Shown: positions 1 through 10,849 of the stretch, in pieces
Numbering within the stretch: position 1 is the stretch's first letter
Layout: each line of letters starts with the position of its first letter
From: Cryptomeria japonica
Taxonomy: Eukaryota > Streptophyta > Pinopsida > Cupressales > Cupressaceae
Direction: 5' to 3'
Assembly (NCBI RefSeq): GCF_030272615.1
Contig: NC_081415.1
Span: 370,765,667 to 370,829,666 of the forward strand
Length of the DNA: 64,000 nt
Position numbers and translations under genes: made by a program
The notes under the pieces: generated by a model
The model's database searches: none
What the model was told of the DNA's origin: nothing
Seen by the model: the letters and a program-made list of their open reading frames with translations, nothing else

Positions 1-1278
1 ATGCCCACTTGGATCAATTCCAGGGTTGTTGCTAGTGTAGTTGTCGAAGTTGTTGAAATTGATGATGTTTTGGAGTTTGGAGCAATATAATATATTTGGA
101 GTTTTCTGAAATTCTACGTTTTTGTTGTTCATTTCTAACTAGTACGGATTGGTGGATGCTTGAAACTAATTGGATGAGTTATGGAAGTATCTTACCTTTT
201 ATTTGAATCAATTTTGAGGTCTTGTAACAATCGGGTTGTAGAGATCCATCAAAAACTAACCGGACTGGTCACAAATCCTACCGGCACCTAGGGTTTCACC
301 GTAAAGATGCCCTTAATCTGACATTTTCACCAGAGGACCAAACAACATGTGGGAAAATGTTAGAGGGTCCATTGTACCATAATATTTTTGTTTTTTTTTG
401 CAAGAGGCTCCAAGCCCGAAGAGATTGAATTGACCCTAGGCGGGCATCTCTATGTGACCGCCTGAACTAAAGAAGTGGAAATCACTAGCAGAAGACAAAG
501 AAGATGGGATCAAGTCCTAAAACCTTGGATTTGGTGGTTTGACACCTTACCCCACCTTGCAGAAGTGTTGTTTTAGTTGGGGGACTAATACAAGGGGTAC
601 TTGCTTTGTAAATTAGGCCTAATTGGCTTAATTAGGTCTGGAAGGACAATAAGGGTATAGACCTTTCAACTTGTGGTTAGAGTATAAGCCTTTGGGTAAT
701 TGTGTAACTTGATAAAGGGTATTTGAATCTACCCTTATTTTGTCTTGTCCTTTAGAATTTTGTTAAGTTGTGTTTGGAGAACTCAATCTGTAGGGCTACT
801 AGACAAATAGGACAGTTGTGAGACAAGTATCCCCTAACACATTTTATAGTCAAATCTTATGGGTTTTTTTTGTTGGTTGGACCACAAATAGAAAAAATCC
901 AATAGGTTTCCATCCCATCGGTACCAGAATATTGTCTGTCATTCACACAAGGGTAGAGTGTTTTCATCCTACCGATATTGGAAGCTACTAAACCGGTATG
1001 GATCCGGTCACACAAATTGTTGTGTGAGTTGAGTATTTGGTAGGTGTGTTGTTTACACCTTGAACAAACAAAAGAATTTGTTTTGGATGTATAGTAGTTG
1101 TGGGTGAGAGAAGGTTTTCACCTAGTTTGTTGCCTGGCTCTACATCACAGAGGCTCTTAGATTAAAATTTCTTGGATAGAACCTCTCTACTTCTAAATCA
1201 TACTTGCAATAGAGTCTCCTTTGCATCTATAAAATGCTGATAAAAAAACCAGTTTTACATTAGCTTTTGGGGGGTCAA
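1..1278. other. Flank without recognised gene
   Basis: No long open frame, RNA gene or LTR pair was recognised here. The DNA is ordinary AT-rich intergenic sequence with a T-run near 390-400 and scattered GGTATGG / CCGGT words. The last bases before 1284 supply the left target duplication of element A. It may be part of an older repeat, but nothing in the window matches it. Confidence 0.5.
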
Positions 1279-2104
1279 ATGAATGTTGGTATTCTGGTAT
1301 GGTTTTGTCATTGATGTCAACACCTACTGAAACACTAGCACTTTGGAGATCCAGCAACATACACCGGCAAGCAAGTAACTATTACACAGTTACTGGTATA
1401 TGGTTCACTGGCAGGATATAATGTTCACCAGCACTTGGAATGATATGGAAGACACTTGGTAATGTCAAATACATCATATGCACACTTTGTTTTGAAGAAT
1501 TAATCATTGGTATATTCATATTTGCATATTTGCTTTTACCGGCAAATAGGTCCAGGGTTATCTAGGGTTACACCGGCAGGTTTATCTTTTCCAGATCAGC
1601 ATGGCACGCTATAGAGATGATTTATTATTGTTGTAAATGCATTAAGCTGACATGTTCAATCGGTTATTTCATCGGATATTATATTGTATGTAAAATGTTT
1701 TTTATTGTAATATCTTGTAGAGCCGACCTACTAAAATTGGTCTTAGGGTATGGTATAAATGTAAGATCTTATTTGTAAGATTGAGTGTGGAATGCGAAGA
1801 AGAATTGTGTGAAGGTATATGCGAAATTAAGTAGAGGTATACACGAAGACATCATTTGAAGGTGAAGCTAGGTTTTTGTAGAAGCATATCAGCATTACAC
1901 CGGTACTCAATCCAGCACATGAAGATGCTATTTTGTGCAGTACTTTCTTATTGGATTTAACCATCCAACTATAGTCAGTGTGACTCCCACTTTGTGACTG
2001 AGCAGTGAGCTCTAGGCTGTTGGCCTTTTTGCATGTGCAGACCCCATTTATGTACACTTACTATCTACAGTAGTATCATCTGATTGTGGGTAAGGCTTCC
2101 CACT

Positions 2105-2132
2105 GTGGTTTTTCCCCTTACAGGGTTTCCAC
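2105..2132 (+). promoter_or_regulatory. Double-stem inverted-repeat motif in A LTR
   Basis: Reads GTGG-T5-CCCC-loop-GGG-TTT-CCAC: an outer GTGG/CCAC stem and an inner CCC/GGG stem. The 3' LTR copy (25649-25675) has ATGG...CCAT instead, so the outer pair changed on both sides. Equivalent motifs occur in B, C, D and G. Probable role in the LTR RNA (R region, 3' end formation or packaging) is inference. Confidence 0.55.
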
Positions 2133-2298
2133 GTATAAATATTGGTGTTATGTGTTGTGGATGACTCTATGTTTATGTTTCATGCATTAATCTCTACCCG
2201 TATAGCAATTTACTGTTAACATTGTCTACCAGCACACTTAACTGGTTTACCGGTATTAAGCACTAAGTTGGTTAATTGGTGTTTGGTTTAAATTTATT

Positions 2299-2347
2299 AG
2301 ACAACTGATTCACCCCCCCCCCCCCCCACCCCCCCTCTCAGTTGTCT
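2299..2347 (+). other. Poly(C)-loop hairpin at LTR end / PBS
   Basis: AGACAACTGA (2299-2308) is perfectly complementary to TCAGTTGTCT (2338-2347), enclosing TTCACC, a long C run and CTC. It lies 13 bases before the LTR end and 15 before the PBS. The 3' LTR carries the same stem at 25842-25851 and 25887-25896. Elements B and D have the same design with different stem bases. Confidence 0.7.
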
Positions 2348-2362
2348 CTGGGACCTAACAAT

Positions 2363-2374
2363 TGGTATCAGAGC
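2363..2374 (+). other. Primer-binding site, element A
   Basis: TGGTATCAGAGC, complementary to the 3' end of plant initiator tRNA-Met, two bases after the LTR end. This is the classic Copia first-strand primer site. Confidence 0.93.
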
Positions 2375-2416
2375 CTCGTCCTCTTTTGCAGAAGTTTAAC
2401 AACTTGAGGAGATCCA

Positions 2417-3499
2417 ATGTCTACTAATTATTTCAGGAAGGACAGTCCTAAACTTGATGGAACCAACTATGGGATATGGAAAATCAGGATGGAGACACAT
2501 CTGAATTGCATCGGTAAAGACATCTGGGAAGTTACAAAGAATGGTTATACTGCTGCTGTAGCTAGTCAGACTACTCCAACTACCTTAGCTAAAGATGAAG
2601 AAAATGATTGCAAAGCAAGAGAAGCACTCTTGAGCACATTATCATATCAGCAAATCATGGGATTATCAGATAGGTCTACTGCTAAAGCTATTTGGGATCA
2701 TTTGGAAACACTAAATGAAGGAGATTCCACAGTCAAGATTGCAAAACTTGAAAGCTTCTGAGTCAGGTATGAACATCTGAAAATGGAAGAAGATGAAAGG
2801 ATTTATGCTTTTATGGAAAAACTAAATGAAATTGTTTTGAGTATTAAATGTTGTGGAGGAACCTTGAGTGAGGATGAAATTGTTTCAAAAATCTTAAGAG
2901 GTTTGCCACCAACATATAAAATGAAGGTTACTGCTATAAATGAGTTGAGAACAATGCCTAATACATCAGTAACTAGGGATACATTGATTGGAAAACTTTC
3001 AGCTTTTGAAATTGAGGAATTTGGTCCTGTTGCTACTATAAGACTGATTTGGCCTTTAAAGCATCAACATCATCTGCTCCATCATTTGACAAATTAGACT
3101 GGAAAGCCTTTTATGCAAGAGAACTTGAAGAAACCAGGAAGGAGAATGAAGAGCTTGAAGAACTTGAAGCACTATTTGCAAGAAAAATTGCCAAAAGGTC
3201 CAGTTGGAAGTAAGTATGAAGGTAAAGCACCCTTTAAATGTTTCAACTGCAATAAGATTGGTCATTTGGCTTCAAGATTCCCTAATAGACATGCTAGACT
3301 AAGAGAAGAAGCTAGAAGAACATACAAGCCTAATCCTGAATATCAGAGATACAGATTTAAGAAGAACAAAGACAAATCCTGTTACATTGCTGATGAAGGT
3401 GTGACTGATGATTCTAATGAGGATCCAACAAACAATGGATGGGTTTTTGTTGCTATAACAGAAGATCAACCGACACCTACTGCTCAACCGATAGAATAA
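2417..3499 (+). pseudogene. gag: Element A gag (broken)
   Basis: Capsid/nucleocapsid part of the A polyprotein. It opens with MSTNYFRKDSPKLDGTNYG, typical of the Copia gag N-terminus (DUF4219 then UBN2 family), and ends with a CCHC-like knuckle at 3239-3280. The last knuckle cysteine is Phe (CFNC...GHLASRF), so zinc binding is probably lost. The frame is broken by TGA at 2759-2761, two compensating frameshifts near 3050 and 3195, and TAA at 3497-3499. The stretch between the shifts still reads as acidic, coil-like gag sequence in the other frame. The ATG at 2417 follows the PBS by about 40 bases. Family identity is certain; a functional product is not expected. Confidence 0.88.
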
Positions 3500-4813
3500 G
3501 CCCTAGCAGCTAAAGTTGAAGCAAAGGATGAATGGATCATTGACTCGGGATGCTCACATCGTATGATAGGAGACAAAGGTAAATTATTGAACTTTCAAGA
3601 ATACAATGGAGGTTTAGTAAGATTTGGAGATGACAAAGCCTATTCAATCAAAGGTAAGGGTTCAATATCTCTTGATGGTAAGCGTAACACTGACAATGTC
3701 TACTACGTTGAAGGATTAAAGCATAATATTTTAAGTGTTGGTCAATTAGTTGAGAAAGGATTTCAGTTACAATTTAAAAATGGAAAATGCAAAATCATGA
3801 ATAGAATTGGTTTGGAAATTGCAACTGGTAATCAGACTAGAGGTAATATCTTTCATTTGAATAATAGTGAAAAGGCATGCTTGATTGCACATATAGATGA
3901 AAGTTGGTTATGGCATAAGAGACTATGTCATGTAAACTTCAATTGCATGGTAAAAATTAGTACTTCTAAGGCAGTTAGAGATCTACCTAAAATTGTGAAA
4001 CCTCAGAATACAATTTGTAAGGAATGTCAATTTGGAAAACAAGTTAGAGCTAATTTCAAAAGTATTCCAGAAAAATCCAATAATGCTCTTGATTTAATTC
4101 ACACTAATTTATGTGGTCCAGCTAGAACTAAAAGCTTACAAGGTGTTAGATATTTCATGCTAATTATTGATGATTATTCTAGAATGTGTTGGGTTACTTT
4201 TCTCAGAGAAAAATCAGAAGCACTTGGAAAGTTCAATCTGTTCAAAGCAATGGTTGAGAATGAAACCGGTAAGAAAATCAAATGTTTAAGATCAGATCAA
4301 GGAGGAGAATTCACATCTAAAGACTTTAATACATTCTGTGAAGTGAATGGAATCAGAAGACAGTTATCAGCACCTCAGACACCACAGCAAAATGGAGTTG
4401 TTGAAAGGAAAAACAAAACTATCTTGGATGCAGCAAGAAGTATGTTATCAGAAGCAAATCTACCACATGTGTATTGGAGAGAAGTAGTTAGCACTACTGT
4501 CTATACATTCAACAAAGTTCACATCAAAGGTGAAACCGGTAAGACCCCTCATGAACTATGGTTTGGTAATACTCCTACTCTTAAGTATTTTAGAATTTTT
4601 GGAAGTAAATGTTATATTAGAAGAGATGAGTATATTGGCAAATTTGATCCTAGAAGTGATGAAGGAATATTTCTTGGTTATTCATCTTAGATCAAGGCAT
4701 ATAGATGTTTTAATAAGAGATTGTAGAAAATTGTTGAGAGTACAAATGTAAAGATTGATGAACAATTCAAAGGAACTTCAAGGTATATAGACTCTGAACC
4801 GGCAACAAAAATT
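3500..4813 (+). pseudogene. pol: Element A protease and integrase (broken)
   Basis: Same frame as gag. The aspartic protease active site is WIIDSGCSHRM, with its catalytic Asp at 3542. The GAG-pre-integrase block (LWHKRLCHVNF, CKECQFGKQ) follows, then the integrase core. The second catalytic Asp (RSDQGGEF, 4295) and Glu (NGVVERKN, 4403) are spaced 35 residues apart as expected. The first catalytic Asp is replaced by Asn (HTNLCGP, codon 4106-4108), so this integrase copy is predicted dead even apart from its stops. TAG at 4688-4690 and TAG at 4724-4726 interrupt the integrase-RT linker. Confidence 0.88.
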
Positions 4814-6571
4814 GTGACAAATGAACCTACACTAAATCCACCGATACAGAATGAAGATCCAGTTACCCCGGTATCATCAGAGGATTCCACAATAATTGAA
4901 GAACAACAACAAACTAAGACGCCCCGGTATGTAAGATTGAATCATTCTGAAGATCAGATAATTGGAAACAAATTTAAAGGAGTTATGACAAGAGGAAGAT
5001 TGACAAATGAAGAGGTATGTCTTATTTCTCAAATTGAACCATCATCTATCAATGAGGCATGTGAAGATAAATTTTGGATTAAATCTATGGAAGAAGAATT
5101 AGGACAAATTGAGAAAAATAATACTTGGACATTAGTTCCCCGACCTAAAGATAAAAATGTAATTGGAACCAAATGGGTATTTATAAACAAACTTAATGAA
5201 GATGGTAAGGTTGTCAGAAATAAAGAAAGAATAGTGTGTAAGGGATATTCTCAGAAAGAAGGAGTTGATTACAATGAAACCTTTGCACCGGTAGCCAGAA
5301 TTGAGGCAGTCAGATTATTCTTGGCTTTTGCAACTCACAAGGACTACAAAGTTTATCAAATGGATATTAAATGTGCATTTTTTAATGGAGATCTTGAAGA
5401 AGAAGTATATATTGAACAACCTGATGAATTTTATTTAATAGATGACAATGATATGGTTTGCAGTTTAAAAAAAGCTCTGTATGGATTGAAACAAGCCCCA
5501 AGAGCTTGGTATGCAAGGTTGGATAAGTATCTTTTAAAGATTGGTTTTACTAAAGGAAATGCAGATAGCAATTTATATTACAAAACAACTAATGATGAAA
5601 TCTTGATTATTGAAGTATTTGTTGATGATATAATCTTTGGAGGAGAAGATGGTTTATGTAAGTAATTTTCTACTAAAATGCAACAAGAATTTGAAATGTC
5701 TATGATTGGAGAAATAAAATTCTTTTTAGGATTGCAGATTTCACAGACTGATAAAGGTATATTTTTGAGTCAATCCAAGTACTTGAAAGAATTACTAAAG
5801 AAATTTGGGATGGAGAACTCTAAACCGGTAATCACACCTATGACTATAAATGACAAACTATCTCAAAGGGATGAATCTACACCTGTTAATCCAACTAGAT
5901 ACAAATCTATGATAGGAGGTTTATTGTATTTGACACAAACCAAGCCTGATATTATGAATGCAGTATGTATTGTTTCTAGATTTCAAAGTAATCCTAGGGA
6001 AAATCATGAATCAATAGTAAAAAGGATTTTCCGATACTTACAAGGCACAACAAATCTTAGATTATGGTATCCTAGAGATCAAAATTTTGACCTATGTGCA
6101 TACACAGATGCAAATTGGGTAGGAGATGTGGATGATAGAAAAAGCACCACTGGAGGAGCATTCTTTCTTGGAAGAAGATTAGTTTCTTGGTTGAGTAAGA
6201 AACAGAGTTGTACATCTTTATCAACAGCAGAATCAGAATATGTTGCAGCAACAACTAACTATACACAGGTACTATGGCTTAAGCAGATGTTGAAAGACAT
6301 AAAGGTAAACTGCAAGGAACCTATTACTATATATTGTGATAACACTACAACAATTGATATATCTAAGAATCTGGTATTACATTCTAAAACAAAACATGTT
6401 TCTATCAAACTGAATTTTCTAAGGGAAAAAGTTTAAGAAAAGGAGATAAAACTGGTTTATGTGAATACTAAAGAACAACTTGCAGATATTTTCACAAAAC
6501 CTTTGCCTAAGGAGACTTTTGAATATCTCAGAGATCAGCTTGGAGTCATACCACCACCTGTAGAGACTTAG
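4814..6571 (+). pseudogene. pol: Element A reverse transcriptase and RNase H (broken)
   Basis: Copia-type RT (RVT_2) from about 5040, with LVPRPKDKNVIGTKWVF, YNETFAPVARIEAVR, ALYGLKQAPRAWY and an FVDD catalytic box (EVFVDDIIFGGED). RNase H follows with AYTDANWVGDVDDRKST, STAESEYVA and YCDNTTTI. It ends DIFTKPLPKETFEYLRDQLG and TAG at 6569-6571. Same frame throughout, with TAA at 5663-5665 and TAA at 6434-6436 inside. The FLGRRLVSW wording is shared with element D, so A and D belong to one lineage. Confidence 0.88.
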
Positions 6572-6682
6572 ACAGTTCATGATTGTCATCAACCGACAGA
6601 ATTGAAAGACAAGTCTTTTACTCCGATCTTTGATGAGGAAGCTACTTCTTAGGGGGAGTAGTTGGTATATTGAATTGATTGG
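6572..6682 (+). other. Element A 3' untranslated part, left piece
   Basis: Non-coding A sequence between the pol stop and the insertion of solo LTR E. It contains AGGGGGAGTAGTTGG near 6652, a PPT-like tract. The ATTGG at 6678-6682 is the left target duplication of E. Confidence 0.7.
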
Positions 6683-6838
6683 TGTATGCGGGAAAAGCGG
6701 GTCGATAGAACTTAATATGTGAAAAATGTTCCAAAAGACTTCTCCACACACACACATAGGACTTCTTGGTGCAAGCTATTGAACATTATGTTTGAAAATA
6801 AAAAAAATCTTCCCAAGGGCATGAAAACTAAAAGGTTA

Positions 6839-7394
6839 TCGACCAAAGTGTCATATCGAGCATCTCAAAAGGAGTTTCATCGAAAGAATGCTTTCATCAA
6901 AATAAAGCATGACGTGTAAAGCACTACGTAAAAAGGTCTTCGGCGGAATATCACTTTCGATAAATGAAGGCAGCCGCTCATCGATACTCCAGTTTCATCG
7001 AAAAGCAAAAAGCAAAAGGCAAAAAGTGATTTCGATGAGAAACAACTGCCGAAGAAATTCAAAAAGCATTCATCAAAATACAAATCTCATCGATACCATT
7101 GTATTGAACAAAAACAGAGGGGTTTTATCGATGAGGAGGATGTCGAAGAAAAATGACTTTCGAAGAGCTTGCATGAACTTTCACCGAAGAATAGAACTCA
7201 TCGAAATATGATTTCGATGAAACTTGCGAGTGACTTATCGAAAGAAAGTTCATCGAAGAAAAGATGATTTCGAGGAGACTTGAAAAGGGTTTTTCGACAT
7301 AGGCTATTCACCGATGAAGTGATATCGAAGGAAGTGAGTTTTCGATGAAAGGCTAAAGTATCCGGCCGAAGACAAGGGTTTCATCGAAAACTCG
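6839..7394. promoter_or_regulatory. TCGA-motif cluster in F 5' LTR
   Basis: Twenty-one TCGA words in about 560 bp, mostly as TTCATCGAAA or its reverse complement TTTCGATGAA, in both orientations. Random sequence would give about two. The same block recurs at 18316-18871. It precedes the LTR reading frames, so it lies where a U3 promoter or 5' leader would be. Its function is unknown. Short open frames inside it come from the repeat and are not genes. Confidence 0.6.
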
Positions 7395-7448
7395 ATTTAC
7401 GATCATTTCACTTGAACAGTACTTCCCGCGAAAGAGTTAAAAGCCCAA

Positions 7449-7646
7449 GTGAAGAATGTCACATCTGCAATTAAGTTTAAACATTTGAATAGCCATTATA
7501 GACGCAGAGACATTAACTATGCACAAGTTGCCCATGCAATTATAGCTGAACTGATCGAAATTTTTCATAAGAACCAGATTGATGCTAAGAAACTGAAAGC
7601 TGCAAGGAATTTGCTGGAATTCGTGAACGATAATCAGAGGAGCTAG
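7449..7646 (+). CDS. Conserved 65-codon frame in F 5' LTR
   Basis: Not recognised. A 65-residue basic, helix-rich peptide (MKNVTSAIKFKHLN start, LLEFVNDNQRS end) just upstream of the long LTR frame and in another phase. The copy in the 3' LTR (18926-19123) is the same length with one Glu/Lys change. It could be a small upstream ORF of the LTR transcript, an exon, or chance. It is uninterrupted in both copies, unlike its neighbours. Confidence 0.35.
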   Translation: MKNVTSAIKFKHLNSHYRRRDINYAQVAHAIIAELIEIFHKNQIDAKKLKAARNLLEFVNDNQRS

Positions 7647-7684
7647 ACAAATTTTCCAAGTAAGTTTGATTTCTCGTATTTATT

Positions 7685-10600
7685 ATGGAACCGTCTTCTT
7701 CTTCTAAAAAGAGTAGGAAAGGGAAAGAGCTAAACCCTGAAGAGAAGCCCAAAAGACAGAAAAAGGAAGGTAGAGCTTTGACTCAGGATTTGCTAGACCA
7801 GTGCCCGACATCCAGCGTGAGGTCTAAAAAGATCAAAAGTGAAGAAGAAGGATTGGAGGATAGATTTGAACATCTGGGAGACATATCGACCAAAATTAGC
7901 GGACATGAATTATTCTTGTTTAGTTACAAAAGAAGGGATGCTCCTGAGCCCATAAGTAATCTATGGAAGAAAAACTTAGGGAAATTGGTAGTCCCAAATG
8001 TGTTTGTGGATGTTGAACTAATGAAAGCTCTGGTAGATTGCTATAATCCAAGAACCAAAACCATATGCGACTACCGAGGGAATCCCTTGGTGATGATTAA
8101 CAAACAGACTATTGATATGGTGTTTGATCTAGACTAGGAAGTAGAGGAGAAAATCGATATGTAGAAATTGTCGCAAGAATTCTTTAGCTTGGAAAACATC
8201 TACAAAACATGGAGATTACCTATTCACCGGCCGAAAGTGGGCGGGTCCATTGTCCCATTCAGCAAAAATGACAAGGTGCCATTCGATGTCAACCATTTCC
8301 ATCCGTATTTTAAATATACATACTATGCTGTAGCCCAAGTATTAGGCTTAGAGGCTCATCCTCTCATGGATATTGGGGTTATGGTTCTGTGTGCCGATTT
8401 ACAATCGAAAGACCCTAGGTCATTTGATTATGCCACTTATGTTGCAGATGCCCTAAATCATGGTTTGGAGAAGTTGAAAGGAGACCTTGTGAATATCCAT
8501 TTTTCATTGTACTCTTTATTGATGCATATTATTCTTTATTGTGGACAAGAAATCAATTTCTGGTCAGATGATTTCTGCATCAGAGCTTATGATAAGAATG
8601 GTTTGAAGAAACCAGTTCAGTTGTGGGTTTCTGCATGGGATTAAAAATTCATGAACAAATAGTACTGGCACTTTTAGGAATATTTTGTGAAACCCCTTAG
8701 TGCGGCCTTTGGGCAACATAGAGATAATACTTTGTCCCCTGAAATTAAGAGATTCCTCAGGCCAAAAGACTTCTCTCTGGAGTCCCAGATTGATCACAAT
8801 TGGGGTGATTGGTATTACCACAACAATCATACAGAAATCAGGGTATTTGGGTATGAAGGAAAGCCATACATACTTCCAATTATAGTACCAAACAGGGTGG
8901 CTAGCCTGGAGATTGTGAGACAGTTATCTACGGTCAGTGCCAAACATCTTACGGATTTTGGTAAACAGTCCATTGTTCTAGGGTTATTGGTTTTTTCTGA
9001 TTTTATTGTTAAAAGTTCAAAAAGCTATCATCTACTTTAAAATAAATTAGATTATTATGGCATGACTCTGGGTGAACCTAGAGAGAACTTTGATCCTGAG
9101 GGATATATAAGAGCTGCCAGGGCGTCACAAAAACTAAAGGTCGGAATACATGTGGCTAAAATGCCAGATGACTTGATCAAGAACCTTGAAAGGGAAGAGG
9201 CCAGGGCTTTGAGAGAAAAAAGCGAAATGACTTGGGAAGCCTTCAAATGGAAAAGAGCAAGGGGGATGGTGGATGGAGACTTTCTTGGAAACCTCGAAGA
9301 CCCTATGGAGATAGCCAAAAGGCTACTTCAACATGAAGTAGAGATTATGCATAGGCTTCCCCCCCAGTTCCTTCATTTTATCAATACTGAAAAGGATAGT
9401 CAACCATTGGCTCACATGTCACCAAAATCAACTGCTAGTAGTATCCCTGCTGGCTCTCCTAGAGAAGATTATCCTCCGGGTTTTGAAGCAGAGGTGGATG
9501 TAGACACTGGTGAATTCAACATCAAAGATGTAGTTGACATAAGAATGACAGAGCATGAGGATTTCGTTGCTGATGATGGATTCGCCTCTTCAAGGGAATT
9601 CCTTTCATTCTTGTACCAGTATAAAGGGGCCCATGTGAAACGAAGCATGACTTGAAGACCCGAAGAAGAACAGATGAAAAGATTACAGGATGAAATCGAT
9701 ACCCTCATGAAGGATATGACCCCTGAGAAAGGGAGGAAAATATTAAAAGAAGCTGGTGTCATCATCTTCTCTTTTTGGGACATAAATTCTGCACTTCTTT
9801 TTGATGGATTCTTGAAAAAATAGGATTTGAATCAATAGGTGTTGCCTCAAGAGGTAGATAAATTGTTCCTAGGCTCCTGGTATGATCCTGATCAAAAGGC
9901 TCTCCTACAATGGGCATTATATCCAAAGGGAAAAAGGCCAATTATTGTAGATATCGAAGAAACCTTTGGACACCTCATGATTCATCAGGTTGGAAAGACT
10001 GACCCTAGGGTCACTGCAAAGTTGAACCTGGATGTAGCCAAATTAAATATGGATCAGATGAAGTTTTTGGTCAAAGAAAATGTTACTTATAAGGCCTTAT
10101 ATGAAAAATCTAAAGAAGAGAATCAAAAGTTGCAAAAAAAAATATTACAACTTGAGATAGGGATTCCTTTGAATGAATATGCCTCGTATCCTACAGGACA
10201 GAGCTTGGACGATGTTTCTGATGCTCTATATTGGAAGTATCAAGCAGATAAGGCTACCAAACAGATAAACACTATCCAGCAAAAATTGGATAAATTGGTT
10301 AATGACATCATTGAACACCGATTCAACACCATGATTATACATGTCGAACATTACTGGAGGGTGTACGCTAGAACCATAAAAGCATTAAGAGACCATGAAA
10401 GATTAAAAGCATGATTGGATGAGGTGATAAGCAGTATTGATGTGATGACACCAGAGGAGAAGGCTGAAGGGATTTCACACATAAAAGATCATGCTAAGTT
10501 CGAAGATATGCTAAAGCGAGATCTTAAAGAATTGGATGATGGGAGCCCTATTGGAATGCCCTCATTTTATAAAGAAGGAGGAGCAGTGTCCATGGAAGAT

Positions 10601-10849
10601 TTGCGGAATGAGCTTATAAGCATCAAGGATTGGGCTCTGTCAAGATTGGACCGAAGCAAAGACATGGCCCCTACCGTCAACCAGATGATCTTTGAATACC
10701 TTTCACAAGGAGAAGAATTGAAGAAACAGAGTGTTAAGATCAAGACTTTCAAAGAGGATGATTATATTCATCATTTAGGAATTCTTAATCTCTTTTTACT
10801 TAAGTTTGTTAGGAATAGGAACAAGAGAGCAATGTATGCCAACTTGTAA
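7685..10849 (+). pseudogene. LTR-encoded long reading frame, 5' copy (unknown function)
   Basis: About 1050 codons in one frame inside the LTR. It starts with a Ser/Lys-rich tail (MEPSSSSKKSRKGKE). Next comes a folded-looking region with ICDYRGNPLVMINKQTIDMVF and a hydrophobic block (YTYYAVAQVLGLEAHPLMDI). This loosely resembles the plant mobile domain or plant transposon-protein domains, at low confidence. A charged middle and a coiled-coil C-terminal part (EENQKLQKKILQLE, then TKQINTIQQKLDKLVND) follow. Stops present in this and the 3' copy: TAA 8642, TAG 8675, TAA 9038. Private stops: TAG 8135, 8162, 8660, 9821, 9836 and TGA 9653, 10412. The shared stops predate insertion, so the original may have been two proteins: about 319 residues, then a second from 9062. 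Confidence 0.65.

Larger units (their letters stand above)
1284..2360 (+). repeat. Element A 5' LTR (1077 bp)
   Basis: Begins TGTTGGTATT and ends GGACCTAACA, repeated at 24827-25909. It contains a GTGG...CCAC double-stem motif (2105-2132) and, at its end, a poly(C)-loop hairpin (2299-2347). Its central part, near 1987-2045 (GAGCAGTGAGCTCTAGGC region), resembles the LTR of element B. A short minus-strand open frame at 1827-2057 is conserved only because both LTRs are copies of each other. Confidence 0.93.

Noticed and set aside
1827-2057. 76-codon minus-strand frame in A 5' LTR, repeated at 25370-25600
   Set aside because: Conserved only because the LTRs are copies of each other; no family features and wrong strand for the element.
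2363-2374. tRNA gene at the PBS
   Set aside because: Only the 12-base complement of the tRNA 3' end is present; no cloverleaf.
3056-3265. Minus-strand frame inside A gag
   Set aside because: Antisense of gag; no independent support.
6909-7211. 100-codon frame in F LTR (and 18386-18688)
   Set aside because: Composed of the TCGA/GAAGA word repeats; composition-driven, not a gene.
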